A stretch of DNA of 64,000 bases. It comes from Methylobacterium sp. J-088. GTDB taxonomy: Bacteria; Pseudomonadota; Alphaproteobacteria; Rhizobiales; Beijerinckiaceae. Below the pieces are notes generated by a model. That model did not search any database. It had not been told where the DNA came from and saw only the letters and a list, made by a program, of their open reading frames with translations. The position numbers and the translations under genes are program-made. The stretch spans positions 1 to 64,000 of the forward strand of contig NZ_JAKSYH010000028.1 of NCBI RefSeq assembly GCF_022829295.1, in the 5' to 3' direction. Below are positions 54,199 through 63,394 of the stretch, one piece after another. Within the stretch, counting starts at the first letter, position 1, and each line of letters starts with the position of its first letter.

Positions 54199-55233
54199 TC
54201 AGAAGAAGCACCGGATCGCCTCCGCGATGACATCGCCGTTCGTTTCGAGTGCGAAATGCCCCGCATCGAGGAACGTGACGCGCGCTTCCGGAATGTCGCG
54301 TCGGAAGGCCTCGGCTCCCGGCGGGATGAAGAACGGGTCGTTGCGGCCCCAGATGGCGAGGAGCTTCGGGCGTCGCGCACGGAAATAGGCCTGGATCAGC
54401 GGGTAACGCGCGAGATTGCGCGTGTAGTCGAGCTTGAGCGCGACCTGACGGTCCGCATTGCCCGGCCGCGCCAGGATGGCGGCGTCGAGCGTGTAGGCCT
54501 CGGGTTCGATGCGGGACGGATCGGGCACGCCGTGGGTATAGGCAGCCTTGACGCCGTCGAAGGTCATGCGGGCGCGGATCGCCGCGTTCACCGCCGCGTT
54601 CGCAGCTTCGTTCGGATTGGCCCAATAGGCCCGCAGCGGCGCCCAGGCCGCTTCGCCAAGCCCGTCCAGATAGGCGTTGCCGTTCTGGGATACGATGCCG
54701 GCAACGCGGTCGGGATGGGCGAGGGCGAGATCCCAGCCGACCGGCGCTCCGTAGTCGAAGGTGTAGAGGATGTAGCGGTCGAGGCCGAGCGCATCGACGA
54801 AGGCTTCGATCGTGCGCGACAGCGATGCGAAGTCGTAGATGTAGGCGCGTTCGTCCGGCACCTCCGTGAAACCGAAGGACGGCAGATCGGGCGCGATCAG
54901 CCGAAACCGGTCGGCGAGCTTCGGCATGAGGTGGCGGAAGTAGAAGGAGGAATTGGCGAAGCCATGCAGCAGCAGGAACGCGGGGGCGTCCAGGCGGCCG
55001 GCCTCGCGGTAGAAGACGTTCACGCCGTCGGCCCGGATCATGCCGTGGCGGACCTCATCGGCGGCCGAGGGCCGGCGCCGGGTCTCGGCGGCGCCCGCCG
55101 CACCCAATCCCGCCGTCAGGATACCGCCAGCGAGCACATGCCGCCGCGTCGCCTGGGCAAGGTGCGTCGCCTGGGCAAGGCGGGGCGCGGGCGCGTCGGA
55201 TCCGTGCGCGTGTCGCATCATGGCGCGTCTCAT
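54199..55233 (-). CDS. Alpha/beta hydrolase, epoxide-hydrolase/dehalogenase-like, Tat-exported
   Basis: A 344-residue protein. A twin-arginine signal (ATRRHVLAGGILTAGLGAAG, RR at 30-31) suggests export folded. The HGFANSS oxyanion loop (90-96) and nucleophile elbow YTFDYGAPVG (Asp160, not Ser) match epoxide hydrolases and haloalkane dehalogenases; the catalytic His is in DAGHFALETNG. The first residues contain a duplicated AQATHLAQATR segment. The natural substrate is unknown. It is convergent with nothing and is possibly related to the nearby P450. Confidence 0.85.
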   Translation of the reverse strand: MRRAMMRHAHGSDAPAPRLAQATHLAQATRRHVLAGGILTAGLGAAGAAETRRRPSAADEVRHGMIRADGVNVFYREAGRLDAPAFLLLHGFANSSFYFRHLMPKLADRFRLIAPDLPSFGFTEVPDERAYIYDFASLSRTIEAFVDALGLDRYILYTFDYGAPVGWDLALAHPDRVAGIVSQNGNAYLDGLGEAAWAPLRAYWANPNEAANAAVNAAIRARMTFDGVKAAYTHGVPDPSRIEPEAYTLDAAILARPGNADRQVALKLDYTRNLARYPLIQAYFRARRPKLLAIWGRNDPFFIPPGAEAFRRDIPEARVTFLDAGHFALETNGDVIAEAIRCFF

Positions 55234-55680
55234 CCCTGCGGAACCGGGAACGTCAGGCTCGGCCGTCGCGCCGGCAGGCGAGGCGGGCCGACCAAGCCGC
55301 GGCCCGGAAGCGCAGAACCGACGGCGGCGCCAGGGTGCATCACTTCGCCGGCGATCAGAACCCGGCGGGTTCGGAATTCATCCTTCCACGGCCTGAAACA
55401 ATCGATCGACGCGACGACGACGCGACCGGCCACCTGCGAGGCGTCAACAGCACCGCCCGACGTTTGACGAACGCCGCTGTCCTCGAAGCGCGTCGCTCGC
55501 AGCCGCGGGACGAACGGGTCCGCTCGTGCCAGATCGCACCGCGATCGCGCACCGCCCGGTCGGGTCGATCGCGCCGAGCAGGCGCCCCCAGGGATCGCCT
55601 CCAGATCGGCGCACGTCCGCGCTCGGCGAGCCGTCGTGTGCGCAACCTCACCAACCGGAGCCATGCGCGACCTTGACCGG
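55234..55680. other. 450-bp region without a convincing gene
   Basis: Arg-rich reading frames on both strands lack ribosome sites and domains. The right end carries the SDR operator/promoter. The left end is the promoter side of the hydrolase gene at 54199-55233. Confidence 0.5.
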
Positions 55681-55727
55681 ATACATGACGATCATCATCT
55701 TCACATAACATGATGATCGTCATGTAT
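55681..55727. promoter_or_regulatory. Long perfect palindrome upstream of the SDR gene
   Basis: ATACATGACGATCATCAT (55681-55698) and its exact reverse complement (55710-55727) are separated by 11 bp, ending 20 bp before the SDR start codon. Such size and position suggest a dimeric operator, though RNA hairpin formation is also possible. The GATCATCATCT part recurs at 61853-61863 before the RND efflux operon. Confidence 0.75.
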
Positions 55728-55747
55728 AACAAGCGGGATCTTCGACC

Positions 55748-56536
55748 ATGCGTGACACGTCAGCCGTCCTGATCACCGGTGCGTCCTCCGGCATCGGTGC
55801 CACCTATGCCGACCGGTTTGCCCGCCGCGGCCACGACCTCGTCCTGGTCGCCCGGGACGCCGCGCGTCTCGCGACGCTGGCCGAACGGCTCCGATCCGAG
55901 ACGGGCGTCGCCGTCGACGTGCTCCCCGCCGATCTCACGGCCGAGGCCGACCTCGTGCGGATCGAGGCGCGGCTCCGGGACGACGCGCGGATCGGCGTGC
56001 TGGTGAACAATGCCGGCGCGGCCGGGCACGGGGGCTTCCTCGATCAGGATCCTGCGGCGGCGGCAGCGCTCATCGCGCTCAACGTCACCGCGCCGACCCG
56101 CCTCGCCAGTGCCGTCGCGCCGCGCTTCGCGCAGGCGGGGTCGGGGGTGATCGTGAATATCGGTTCCGTCGTCGGCCTCGCCCCCGAGTTCGGCATGGCC
56201 GTGTACGGGGCGACCAAATCCTACATGCTGTTCCTGAGCCAGGGCCTGCAACACGAGCTTGGTCCGAAGGGCGTCTACGTCCAGGCTGTCCTGCCGGCGG
56301 CGACCCGGACCGAGATCTGGGAGCGCTCCGGGCGGGACGTGAACACGCTTCAAGGCGTGATGGAGGTCGGCGAGCTCGTCGATGCGGCGCTCCAAGGCTT
56401 CGACCGCCGCGAGGAAGTGACGATCCCACCCCTGCCCGATGCCGGCCAATGGCAAGCGTTCGAGGCTGCGCGGATCGCGATGGTCCCGAACTTCGCGCAG
56501 TCCCACGCCGCGGAGCGTTATCGCGCCTCGCCCTGA
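55748..56536 (+). CDS. Short-chain dehydrogenase/reductase
   Basis: A 262-residue classical SDR with TGASSGIG at 10-17, NNAGAAG, and the YGATK catalytic Tyr/Lys motif (about residues 155-159) with a Ser before it. It reduces or oxidises an unknown alcohol/ketone with NAD(P)H. It sits behind a long palindromic operator, so expression is probably induced by a specific signal. Confidence 0.92.
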   Translation: MRDTSAVLITGASSGIGATYADRFARRGHDLVLVARDAARLATLAERLRSETGVAVDVLPADLTAEADLVRIEARLRDDARIGVLVNNAGAAGHGGFLDQDPAAAAALIALNVTAPTRLASAVAPRFAQAGSGVIVNIGSVVGLAPEFGMAVYGATKSYMLFLSQGLQHELGPKGVYVQAVLPAATRTEIWERSGRDVNTLQGVMEVGELVDAALQGFDRREEVTIPPLPDAGQWQAFEAARIAMVPNFAQSHAAERYRASP

Positions 56537-57009
56537 GGCGGAATCGGGACCATCCAGGTCGCTTCAGGTTGCGGACTCTGCCTGTCCGGCCCCCGGCCCG
56601 CCCGTCGATTCCATCTGTGGACCGGCGGGCGGGCCGTCATCGGATGCGCAGGGTGGGGCCGCCAAACGGACCCGATGCCGATGCCCCTCGACACGACCTC
56701 ACCCCTGAGCCGATGCGTCGCCGCGTCGTGAAATGATCCGATCCCGCCGTCGTGGCGGTGGTCGGTCAGCGCCGCGATGGCCGCGCCTTCTGCGGGGCGA
56801 TGTGCCCCCTCCGCCGCTGATCGCCCTGCTCGGCATCGACCGCGTCTCGACCGAGATCGGCCGGGCGCTCACGCCCCTTCGCGACCGCGTAATGGGCTTG
56901 GCCGGGCCTCCCGCACGGCCCTCGATCGCCGCGACGACAACGCTGCCGGCCTTGCGCAGTGCGCTAGGGTAGGCCTACCGCGGGCGGACAGGCGGGGCCC
57001 GCCGCCCCG
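56537..57009. other. 470-bp region without a convincing gene
   Basis: One frame (56733-56972) reads ...PPPPLIALLGIDRVSTEIGR followed by ALTPLRDRV, which looks protein-like, but it lacks a ribosome site, has a poor start and matches no family I know. It may be a fragment of an older gene. Confidence 0.4.
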
Positions 57010-57558
57010 TCACTGTGCTGCCGACGCGGTGGCCGCTTCGAGCAACGCCTTCGCCAGCGCCTCGTCGTCGACGGCACGCGCCAGGACGACGGCCCCGACC
57101 AGTGTCGCCAGGGTCGCCAGGGTCTGCTGCGTGTGCCGCTCCTTGGCGGCCCGGGGCGTCAGGCCCGCCAGGGCGGCCGCCAAGTCCCGGACGCCGTCGG
57201 TGAACCGGGCCCGGACGGGGCTGCCGATCGGCTCCCGTGCGACGTCGTTCGCCAGGGCCGCGAGCGGACAGCCTTTGCCGGGCGTCTGGACGTGCCCGAG
57301 GGACAGGTAGTTCGCGAGGAGGTCATCCAGACCTCCGAGGCGCTCCTTCGAGCCCGTCCGCGCAGTGTCGAACGCCTCGGCCGCCAGGGCCTCCTTGTTG
57401 GCGAACTGGCCGTAGAACCCGCCATGGGTCAGGCCGGCGGCGGCCATGATGTCGGCGACGCCGACCCCGTGCAATCCGCGTTCGCGGAACAGGGCCGCCG
57501 CCACCTCGACCACCCGCTGCCGGTTCAGTCTGGCCTGTTCCTGGGAGACGCGGGGCAT
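57010..57558 (-). CDS. TetR-family regulator
   Basis: A 182-residue repressor with helix-turn-helix GVADIMAAAGLTHGGFYGQFANKEAL (about residues 34-60) and a C-terminal domain of the YxaF/LmrA-like group. It lies just downstream of the RND efflux operon on the same strand side and may regulate it; both it and the efflux promoter contain an ATATAGATG motif upstream. Confidence 0.88.
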   Translation of the reverse strand: MPRVSQEQARLNRQRVVEVAAALFRERGLHGVGVADIMAAAGLTHGGFYGQFANKEALAAEAFDTARTGSKERLGGLDDLLANYLSLGHVQTPGKGCPLAALANDVAREPIGSPVRARFTDGVRDLAAALAGLTPRAAKERHTQQTLATLATLVGAVVLARAVDDEALAKALLEAATASAAQ

Positions 57559-57632
57559 CGCCTGATCCTTCGAGATGACCTGATATATAGATGCGCGGCG
57601 TCATTTAACAGGAGGCCGCGCGGACCGCGCCG

Positions 57633-60600
57633 TCAGTGGGCAAGGCCGGCTGGCGCTCCCGCTGCGGCGGGGACCGCCCCCGGGCGCGGCGCCCGTCCCA
57701 CCCGGAACCACAGGGCGTAGAGGGCGGGCAGGAACAGCAGCGTCAGGAGCGTCCCCACGCCGACGCCGCCGATCAGCACATAGGCCAGCGCGCCCCAGAA
57801 CACCGAGTGGGTGAGCGGGATGAAGGCCAGCATCGCGGCGGCCGCCGTCAGGATCACCGGACGGGCCCGGCGCACCGTCGACTCGACGATGGCCTCGTAG
57901 TCCGACAGCCCCGCCGCGCGGTCGTGGTGGATCTGGTCCACGAGGATCAGCGTGTTGCGCATCAGGATGCCCGACAGCGCGATCAGCCCGAGGATCGCGT
58001 TGAAGCCGAACGGCTGGTGGAAGACGAGCAGCGTCGGGACCGCGCCGACGAGGCCCAGCGGCGCGGTCGCGAACACCATGAACATGGTGGTGAACGAGCG
58101 GACCTGCAGCATGATCACCGTCAGCGTCACGATCAGCATCAGCGGGAAGACCGCCACGAGCGCGTTCATCGCCTTGGCGCTCTCCTCCACCGCGCCGGCC
58201 GTATCGATCCGGTAGCCGGGCGGCAGCGTCGCCTTGATGGCGTCGAGCTCAGGGACGATCTGCGCGTGGACGTCCGGCGGCTGCTTGCCGTCGCGCACGT
58301 CCCCCTGGACGCGGATATAGGTCTCGCGGTTGTAGCGCTTGAGCACGGCGTCCTCGGTGCGGCTCTCCAGGTGGGCGACCTGCGAGACCGGGACCTGCCG
58401 CCCGTCATGCGTGGTCAGGGTGAGGTCGCCGATATCGCCCAGCGAGCGGCGCTCGGGGCCGGGGCTGCGCAGCAGCACGTCGACGGTGCGCAGGTTCTCG
58501 CGGACCTGCGTCGCCGGCGTGCCGTTGAGGTAACTCTGCAATTGCTGGCCGGCCTCCTTGGGCGTCAGGCCGATCAGGCGCAGCCGCTCCTGGTCGAGGG
58601 CGAGGTGCAGGGACGGCGTCTTGTCGCCCCAGTCGAGGTGGACGAGGCGCATGTTGGGGTTGGCCATCATGACGTCGCGGACCCGCTCGGCCAGGCCGTG
58701 GATCACCGCGGGGTCGGGTCCCACCACCCGGAAGGCGACGGGGAAGCGGATCGGCGGCCCGAACACGATCTGCAGCACGCGCACGCGCGCCTCGGGGAAG
58801 AGGCCATCGCTCACCAGCTTGCGCAGCTTGATCCGGAGCGCGTCGCGCGCAGCCGCGTCGGGGGTCTGGACCACGATCTGCGCGAAGGCGGGGTCGGGCA
58901 GCTCTGGGTCGAAGGACAGCACGAAGCGCGGCATGCCCTGGCCGATATAGCTCGTGATCTCGCGCGCCTCCGGCAGTTGCCGGACGGCCGCCTCGACCTT
59001 CCTGACGCTCGCCTCGGTCGCCGCGAAGGCCGAACCGGTCGGCAGCGTCACCTCGACGATGAGTTCGGGGCGCTCCGAGTTCGGGAAGAACTGCTTCTCG
59101 ACCTTGCCCATGCCGACCACCGCCGCCGCGAACAGGGCCACGGTGATCCCGGCCGCCAGCCACTTGTGGTCGACCGAGGCGCGCACCACGCGGCGCAGGC
59201 GCTGGTAGTTCTTCGTGGCGTAGATCGCCGCGTGACCGCCCTCGACCGTCTTGATGTTCGGCAGGAGCTTGACGCCGAGGTAGGGCGTGAAGGTCACGGC
59301 CACGATCCACGAGATGATCAGCGAGAAGCCGACCACCCAGAAGATGTTGCCGGCATATTCGCCCGCCGTGGAGGCCGCGAACCCGACCGGCAGGAAGCCC
59401 GCGATGGTGACGAGGGTGCCGGTCAGCATCGGCGCCGCGGTGGCGCTCCAGGCATGGGTGGCCGCCTCGACGCGGTCGACGCCCTCTTCCATGCGCACCA
59501 CCATCATCTCGATGGCGATGATCGCATCGTCCACGAGCAGGCCGAGCGAGATGATCAGGGCGCCCAGCGTGATCCGGTCGAAGTCGCGCCCGGTGACCAT
59601 CATGACCACGAACACGGCCGCGAGCGTGATCGGGACCGCAAGCGCCACCACGATGCCGACCCGGAAGCCCAGAGCCACGAGGCTGACGACGATGACCACC
59701 GAGAGCGCGGTGAAGAACTTGACCATGAACTCGTGGATGGCGTCATCGATCACCTTCGCCTGGTCGGTGATCTTGGTGAAGGCGATGCCGGTGGGCAGTT
59801 CGTGGTGGATCGCCACCTCCTCGGCGTTGAGCGCTTCGCCCAGCGCCAGGCCGTTGAAGCCCGGCTTCATCACGAGGCCGAGCATCAGGGCCGGCTCGCC
59901 GTCGTTGCGGATCGCGAACACCTTCGGGTCCTCGTAGCCGCGCTTCACGTCGGCGATGTCGCCGAGCTTGAGGCTGCGCTCGCCCGCCGCCACCGGCAGG
60001 TTGCGGATCGCGTCGAGGCCGTCGATGGCACCGTCGAGGCGCAGATAGACCCGCGGGCCGTCGGCCTCGACGAAGCCGGCCGGGGTCACGTCGTTCTGGT
60101 TGGCCAGGGCCGCCAGCAGCTGCTGCCCGGTGATGCCGAGCGTGGCGAGGCGCTGGTAGGAGATCTCGACGAAGATCTTCTGGGCCTGCTCGCCCAGGAT
60201 GTTGATCTTCTCGACGCCGGCCACGCGCAGCAGGCGCTGGCGCAGATCCTCGGCGCGCAGCACGAGGTGGCGGTGTGGCAGGCCTTGCGCCTGGAGCGCG
60301 TAGAGCGCGAAGTAGACGTCCGAGAACTCGTCGTTAAACAGCGGGCCGAGCACGCCGCGGGGCAGGGTGGAGGCCTGGTCGGAGAGCTTCTTGCGGGCTT
60401 GGTAGAACTGCTCCTGCAGCTTGGCCGGCGGCATGCTGTCCTTGAAGTAGACCTTCATCAGCATGATGCCGGGCCGGACCGTGGTCTCGACCCGGTCGTA
60501 GTAGACGAGTTCCTGCAGGCGCTTCTCCAGCGGGTCGGCGACCTGCCGCTGGATCTCCGAGGTGGTCGCGCCGGGCCACGCGGCGGAGACCGCCATCGTC

Positions 60601-60737
60601 TTGACGGTGAAGGCCGGATCCTCGGCGCGGCCGAGCTTCTGGAAGGCGAAGAAGCCGGCGGCGGTCACCGCGATGATCAGGAAGAGCGTGACGGCCCGCT
60701 CTCGGACCGCCAGGGCGGAGAGGTTGAAACCGCTCAT
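57633..60737 (-). CDS. RND efflux pump inner-membrane subunit (AcrB-like)
   Basis: A 1034-residue drug/metabolite pump with 12 membrane helices and two large periplasmic loops. Helix 4 shows the LIISLGLLVDDAIIAIEMMV proton-relay region. It lacks an outer-membrane TolC partner gene nearby and starts four bases inside the end of the adaptor gene (ATGA), so the two are co-translated. Its substrates are unknown; solvents or antibiotics are likely. Confidence 0.93.
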   Translation of the reverse strand: MSGFNLSALAVRERAVTLFLIIAVTAAGFFAFQKLGRAEDPAFTVKTMAVSAAWPGATTSEIQRQVADPLEKRLQELVYYDRVETTVRPGIMLMKVYFKDSMPPAKLQEQFYQARKKLSDQASTLPRGVLGPLFNDEFSDVYFALYALQAQGLPHRHLVLRAEDLRQRLLRVAGVEKINILGEQAQKIFVEISYQRLATLGITGQQLLAALANQNDVTPAGFVEADGPRVYLRLDGAIDGLDAIRNLPVAAGERSLKLGDIADVKRGYEDPKVFAIRNDGEPALMLGLVMKPGFNGLALGEALNAEEVAIHHELPTGIAFTKITDQAKVIDDAIHEFMVKFFTALSVVIVVSLVALGFRVGIVVALAVPITLAAVFVVMMVTGRDFDRITLGALIISLGLLVDDAIIAIEMMVVRMEEGVDRVEAATHAWSATAAPMLTGTLVTIAGFLPVGFAASTAGEYAGNIFWVVGFSLIISWIVAVTFTPYLGVKLLPNIKTVEGGHAAIYATKNYQRLRRVVRASVDHKWLAAGITVALFAAAVVGMGKVEKQFFPNSERPELIVEVTLPTGSAFAATEASVRKVEAAVRQLPEAREITSYIGQGMPRFVLSFDPELPDPAFAQIVVQTPDAAARDALRIKLRKLVSDGLFPEARVRVLQIVFGPPIRFPVAFRVVGPDPAVIHGLAERVRDVMMANPNMRLVHLDWGDKTPSLHLALDQERLRLIGLTPKEAGQQLQSYLNGTPATQVRENLRTVDVLLRSPGPERRSLGDIGDLTLTTHDGRQVPVSQVAHLESRTEDAVLKRYNRETYIRVQGDVRDGKQPPDVHAQIVPELDAIKATLPPGYRIDTAGAVEESAKAMNALVAVFPLMLIVTLTVIMLQVRSFTTMFMVFATAPLGLVGAVPTLLVFHQPFGFNAILGLIALSGILMRNTLILVDQIHHDRAAGLSDYEAIVESTVRRARPVILTAAAAMLAFIPLTHSVFWGALAYVLIGGVGVGTLLTLLFLPALYALWFRVGRAPRPGAVPAAAGAPAGLAH

Positions 60738-61819
60738 CGGACGACGCCCGTCAGGCTGGAGGGAGCCTGCCGCACCGCTTGGCCGGCCTTGAGCAGGTGG
60801 GCGCCGAGCGCCACGATCCGGTCGCCGGGGGCAAGGCCGGTGACGATTTCGGCCCCCTCCTCGGACATGCGGCCCAGGGAGACCGGCTGGGCGCTGACGG
60901 TCTGCGTCTCGGCATCGTATCGCCAGACCGCCGTGCCGTGCCCGACGTCGAACAGGGCCCCGAGCGGCACGTCGACCGACGCCGTGCGCCCGGCCTCCGC
61001 CGGCGTGAGCCGGAGCGTCACGGTCGCGCCGAGCGGCGCCGTCTCGCCGCCGCCCGACAGGATGTAGCGCGCCCGATACGTGCGCGTGGCCGGGTCGGCG
61101 GTGGCGGACAACTCGCGCAGCCGGGCCGGATAGGTGGTCTCGCCCTCGGCGTAGAGCGTCGCCGACGCGGCCCCCTTCGCGAGTTGCCGGCTCGCCTCGG
61201 GCAGGAACACCTCGGCCTCGCGGGCGCCGTCCCGGGCCAGCTTAACGACGGTCTGGCCGGCGGCCACCACCTGGCCGGGTTCGGTCGGCACCTCCATCAC
61301 GACGCCGGCGGCATCGGCCTGGAGCTCGGAATAGCCGGCTTGGTTGGCGACCTGGCTCGCCTGCGCCTCGGCATTGGCGAACTGGGCGATGGCGGCGTCG
61401 GCCGCGGCCTTGTTCTGGTCGTAGGTCTGCTTCGAGGTCCAGCCATCACCCACGAGCTTGCGGCTGCGCTCCTCGTCGGCCCTGGCCTTGATCATCTGCG
61501 CCCGGGCCGCCTCGACGGAGGCCCGCGCCGCGTTGAGCGCTAGGGTGAAGTCCGTCCGGTCGAGGCGCATCAGCGGCTGCCCCAGGCGCACGTGGTCGCC
61601 CGGATCGACGAGGCGCTCGAAGATCTTGCCGCCGACCCGGAAGCCGAGGTTGCTCTCGGTGCGGGCCCGGATGACGCCGGTGTAGCGTGCGACGCCGGCA
61701 GTCGCCGGAGCGACCGCAACCGTCTGCACCAGCGGCGGCTCCGGCGGCACGGCGGTCTCTGCCGGCGAGCAGGCCGCCAGAGCCAATGCAGGAAGCCCGA
61801 GCACCCATCTCGCGAACAT
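60734..61819 (-). CDS. RND efflux adaptor lipoprotein (AcrA/HlyD-like)
   Basis: A 361-residue membrane-fusion protein. The lipobox LALAACSPAE puts lipid on Cys16. The barrel-sandwich and coiled-coil hairpin (VGGKIFERLVDPGDHVRLGQPLMRLD, EVPTEPGQVVAAGQTVVKLA) and the beta-barrel domain (RARYILSGGGETAPLGATVTL) are visible. It is first in the operon with the pump; its promoter carries the GATCATCATCT element shared with the SDR operator. Confidence 0.93.
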   Translation of the reverse strand: MFARWVLGLPALALAACSPAETAVPPEPPLVQTVAVAPATAGVARYTGVIRARTESNLGFRVGGKIFERLVDPGDHVRLGQPLMRLDRTDFTLALNAARASVEAARAQMIKARADEERSRKLVGDGWTSKQTYDQNKAAADAAIAQFANAEAQASQVANQAGYSELQADAAGVVMEVPTEPGQVVAAGQTVVKLARDGAREAEVFLPEASRQLAKGAASATLYAEGETTYPARLRELSATADPATRTYRARYILSGGGETAPLGATVTLRLTPAEAGRTASVDVPLGALFDVGHGTAVWRYDAETQTVSAQPVSLGRMSEEGAEIVTGLAPGDRIVALGAHLLKAGQAVRQAPSSLTGVVR

Positions 61820-61850
61820 CGCTCGCCTCTTCGGTCAGCGCCTAAATATT

Positions 61851-61877
61851 ATGATCATCATCTATATGACCGGGCCT
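61851..61877. promoter_or_regulatory. Putative regulatory element of the RND efflux operon
   Basis: ATGATCATCATCTATATGAC lies about 32 bp upstream of the adaptor start codon. It shares 11 identical bases with the SDR palindrome (55690-55700) and ATATAGATG with the region before the TetR gene. I infer shared control, but only one half-site is present here. Confidence 0.5.
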
Positions 61878-62236
61878 GTCCGGTCAACGATCCCCCCCCA
61901 ACGGCTGTGCGGCGCCGCACGGAGGCGCGGTTTCCGGAGGACGGAAGCGGCCAGGCCCTGCCATTCTCCGGCGGTCGGACGTGGGGATTCGGGACGCCGG
62001 GCGGCGCGCTTCAGAGCGAAACCGGGCGATCAGCCCGCTGTGGTCGTCCGCGATGCGGTCGCAACCGTGCGCATCGCGGACGGATGGCTTGGGCGCCTTC
62101 GGCTGGCGGCGTGCGGGGCGGGCGTCCGACGCATGGTCCCGGCTGACGGGTGGCGCCTGGGTCGCGGGTCGGGAACCGCCTCCGGAACCGGAACTTGCCC
62201 TGACGAACCGACCTGCCGTCGGGCGAGGAGGCCGCC
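61878..62236. other. 360-bp intergenic region
   Basis: GC-rich DNA with no protein-like frame that has a ribosome site. It should contain the promoter of the small gene at 62237. Confidence 0.45.
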
Positions 62237-62446
62237 ATGTCGAGCGACACCGAGAAGCATCATGCGTTGCTCAGCGCGCTGAAGGCGGCGCAGGGCCAGG
62301 GCGACGGCTCCTTCGAACGGGCCGTCACCGACGCCTTCGAGCACGTCTTCGAGCATTTGGACCGCCTGAACAACCATGTCTCGCTCGGCGGCCCCGCCGG
62401 CGACGACCGCCATCTGAAACCAGGCGAGTCACCGACCCTACGATAA
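62237..62446 (+). CDS. Small hypothetical protein
   Basis: A 69-residue helical protein starting at an ATG behind a strong GAGGAGG site. The sequence MSSDTEKHHALLSALKAAQG continues with a VTDAFEHVFEHLDRLNNH helix and a disordered tail. It is not recognised as a known family. There are no neighbours on the same strand to suggest a role. Confidence 0.55.
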   Translation: MSSDTEKHHALLSALKAAQGQGDGSFERAVTDAFEHVFEHLDRLNNHVSLGGPAGDDRHLKPGESPTLR

Positions 62447-62545
62447 ACCGACCCGTGTGGTCGGTCGGGTCCGAGATCTGACAGCGGGCCTTGAATACCG
62501 GGTCCCTGCGGATGCGGCGGGTCTTCGGGCGCTGTCACCGCGCAG

Positions 62546-62803
62546 GTGGACCCCATTGGCCCAGACACGATCGAGTGGCTCGGCCACCGTCCGTGCGACC
62601 ACGTCAGGAGCGGTCAGATCCCGCTCCTGACGGCAAGGCTTCGGGCGATTGTCGATCGGGTCGAGGTCGGAGCGGATGTCATCCGCATCGTCGGCGCAGA
62701 GGGAAGCCGGGAAACCGCCTCGGCCGACACGACTGTGCGCAGTGTCCGCACATCTGCGCGAAAGCGGCGCGTCCTACGGGAGGGCAACCCAAACATCCGA
62801 TAA
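62546..62803 (+). pseudogene. Possible remnant of a serine recombinase C-terminus
   Basis: An open frame whose second half LTARLRAIVDRVEVGADVIR leads to IVGAEGS and ends SVRTSARKRRVLREGNPNIR, a pattern often seen at the end of large serine recombinases (R-x-x-I-x-R-V-x-V..D-x-I-x-I). The N-terminal catalytic part is absent. Assignment rests on pattern memory only. Confidence 0.35.
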
Positions 62804-62897
62804 CGGCAATTTTTCTGTATTCACAACGGTCAAGACTATCCCTCCAGCTATCCCTAAACTCGCTTCCCTGATGGCTCTCCTTGAGAAGCTCTGAATC

Positions 62898-63216
62898 ATG
62901 GCGAAGGTAAGCGCGGACCAATCGACTACATACGGTCGAAGCCCGGCACACGGATGCTGTACTTCCGCTATCAGTTCCCGATGGATGTCCCGGGCAAGGA
63001 CCGCGAGTTCTCGCTTAGGACATCTGATCCCAAAGTTGCGCGCGAGCGAGCGGCACACCACCTCATCCAATGGGAAGGTGGGTTGAGGAAGTCCGAGCGC
63101 GGCAGAATGCCAATTCTGAGCGCCGCCCTACTTCAACTCTAGATTATGCTTACCTGCTGGGCGAACACGCACTAGACGACGGAACTCGGATCATTGCCGA
63201 AGAAGACTGCTACTAG
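62898..63216 (+). pseudogene. Broken phage-type integrase N-terminus
   Basis: From the ATG at 62898 the protein must change frame twice to be sensible: MAKV, then PIDYIRSKPGTRMLYFRYQFP with MDVPGKDREFSLRTSDPKVARERAAHHLIQWEG (frame of 62954), then EEVRARQNANSERR with LDYAYLLGEHALDDGTRIIAEEDCY (stop at 63216). The first two parts match the N-terminus of tyrosine integrases with an Arg-rich arm-binding region. The catalytic domain is missing, so it is inactive. Confidence 0.55.
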
Positions 63217-63394
63217 ATGTCGCAGCCGGGCCGCCCGATGCGGCACGCCTATAACCGCATTCGGCGGGTCGTAGATGATGAGGTCATGACGCTCGAAGAG
63301 TACGTCAATCGCGGCGGAACCGACACACTCCACGAAGATCAGACTGATGGGGCGGATTGCCCCGGATGGCGCGGCGAGCCGATTGAGCTTCCCG

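Noticed and set aside
56733-56972. 79-codon frame with a protein-like middle
   Set aside because: No ribosome site, no family match, Arg-rich start; kept only as a note on the region.
57636-61067. 1143-codon open frame on the plus strand
   Set aside because: It is antisense to the RND pump and adaptor genes and made of Asp/His/Arg-rich repeats; a GC-rich shadow.
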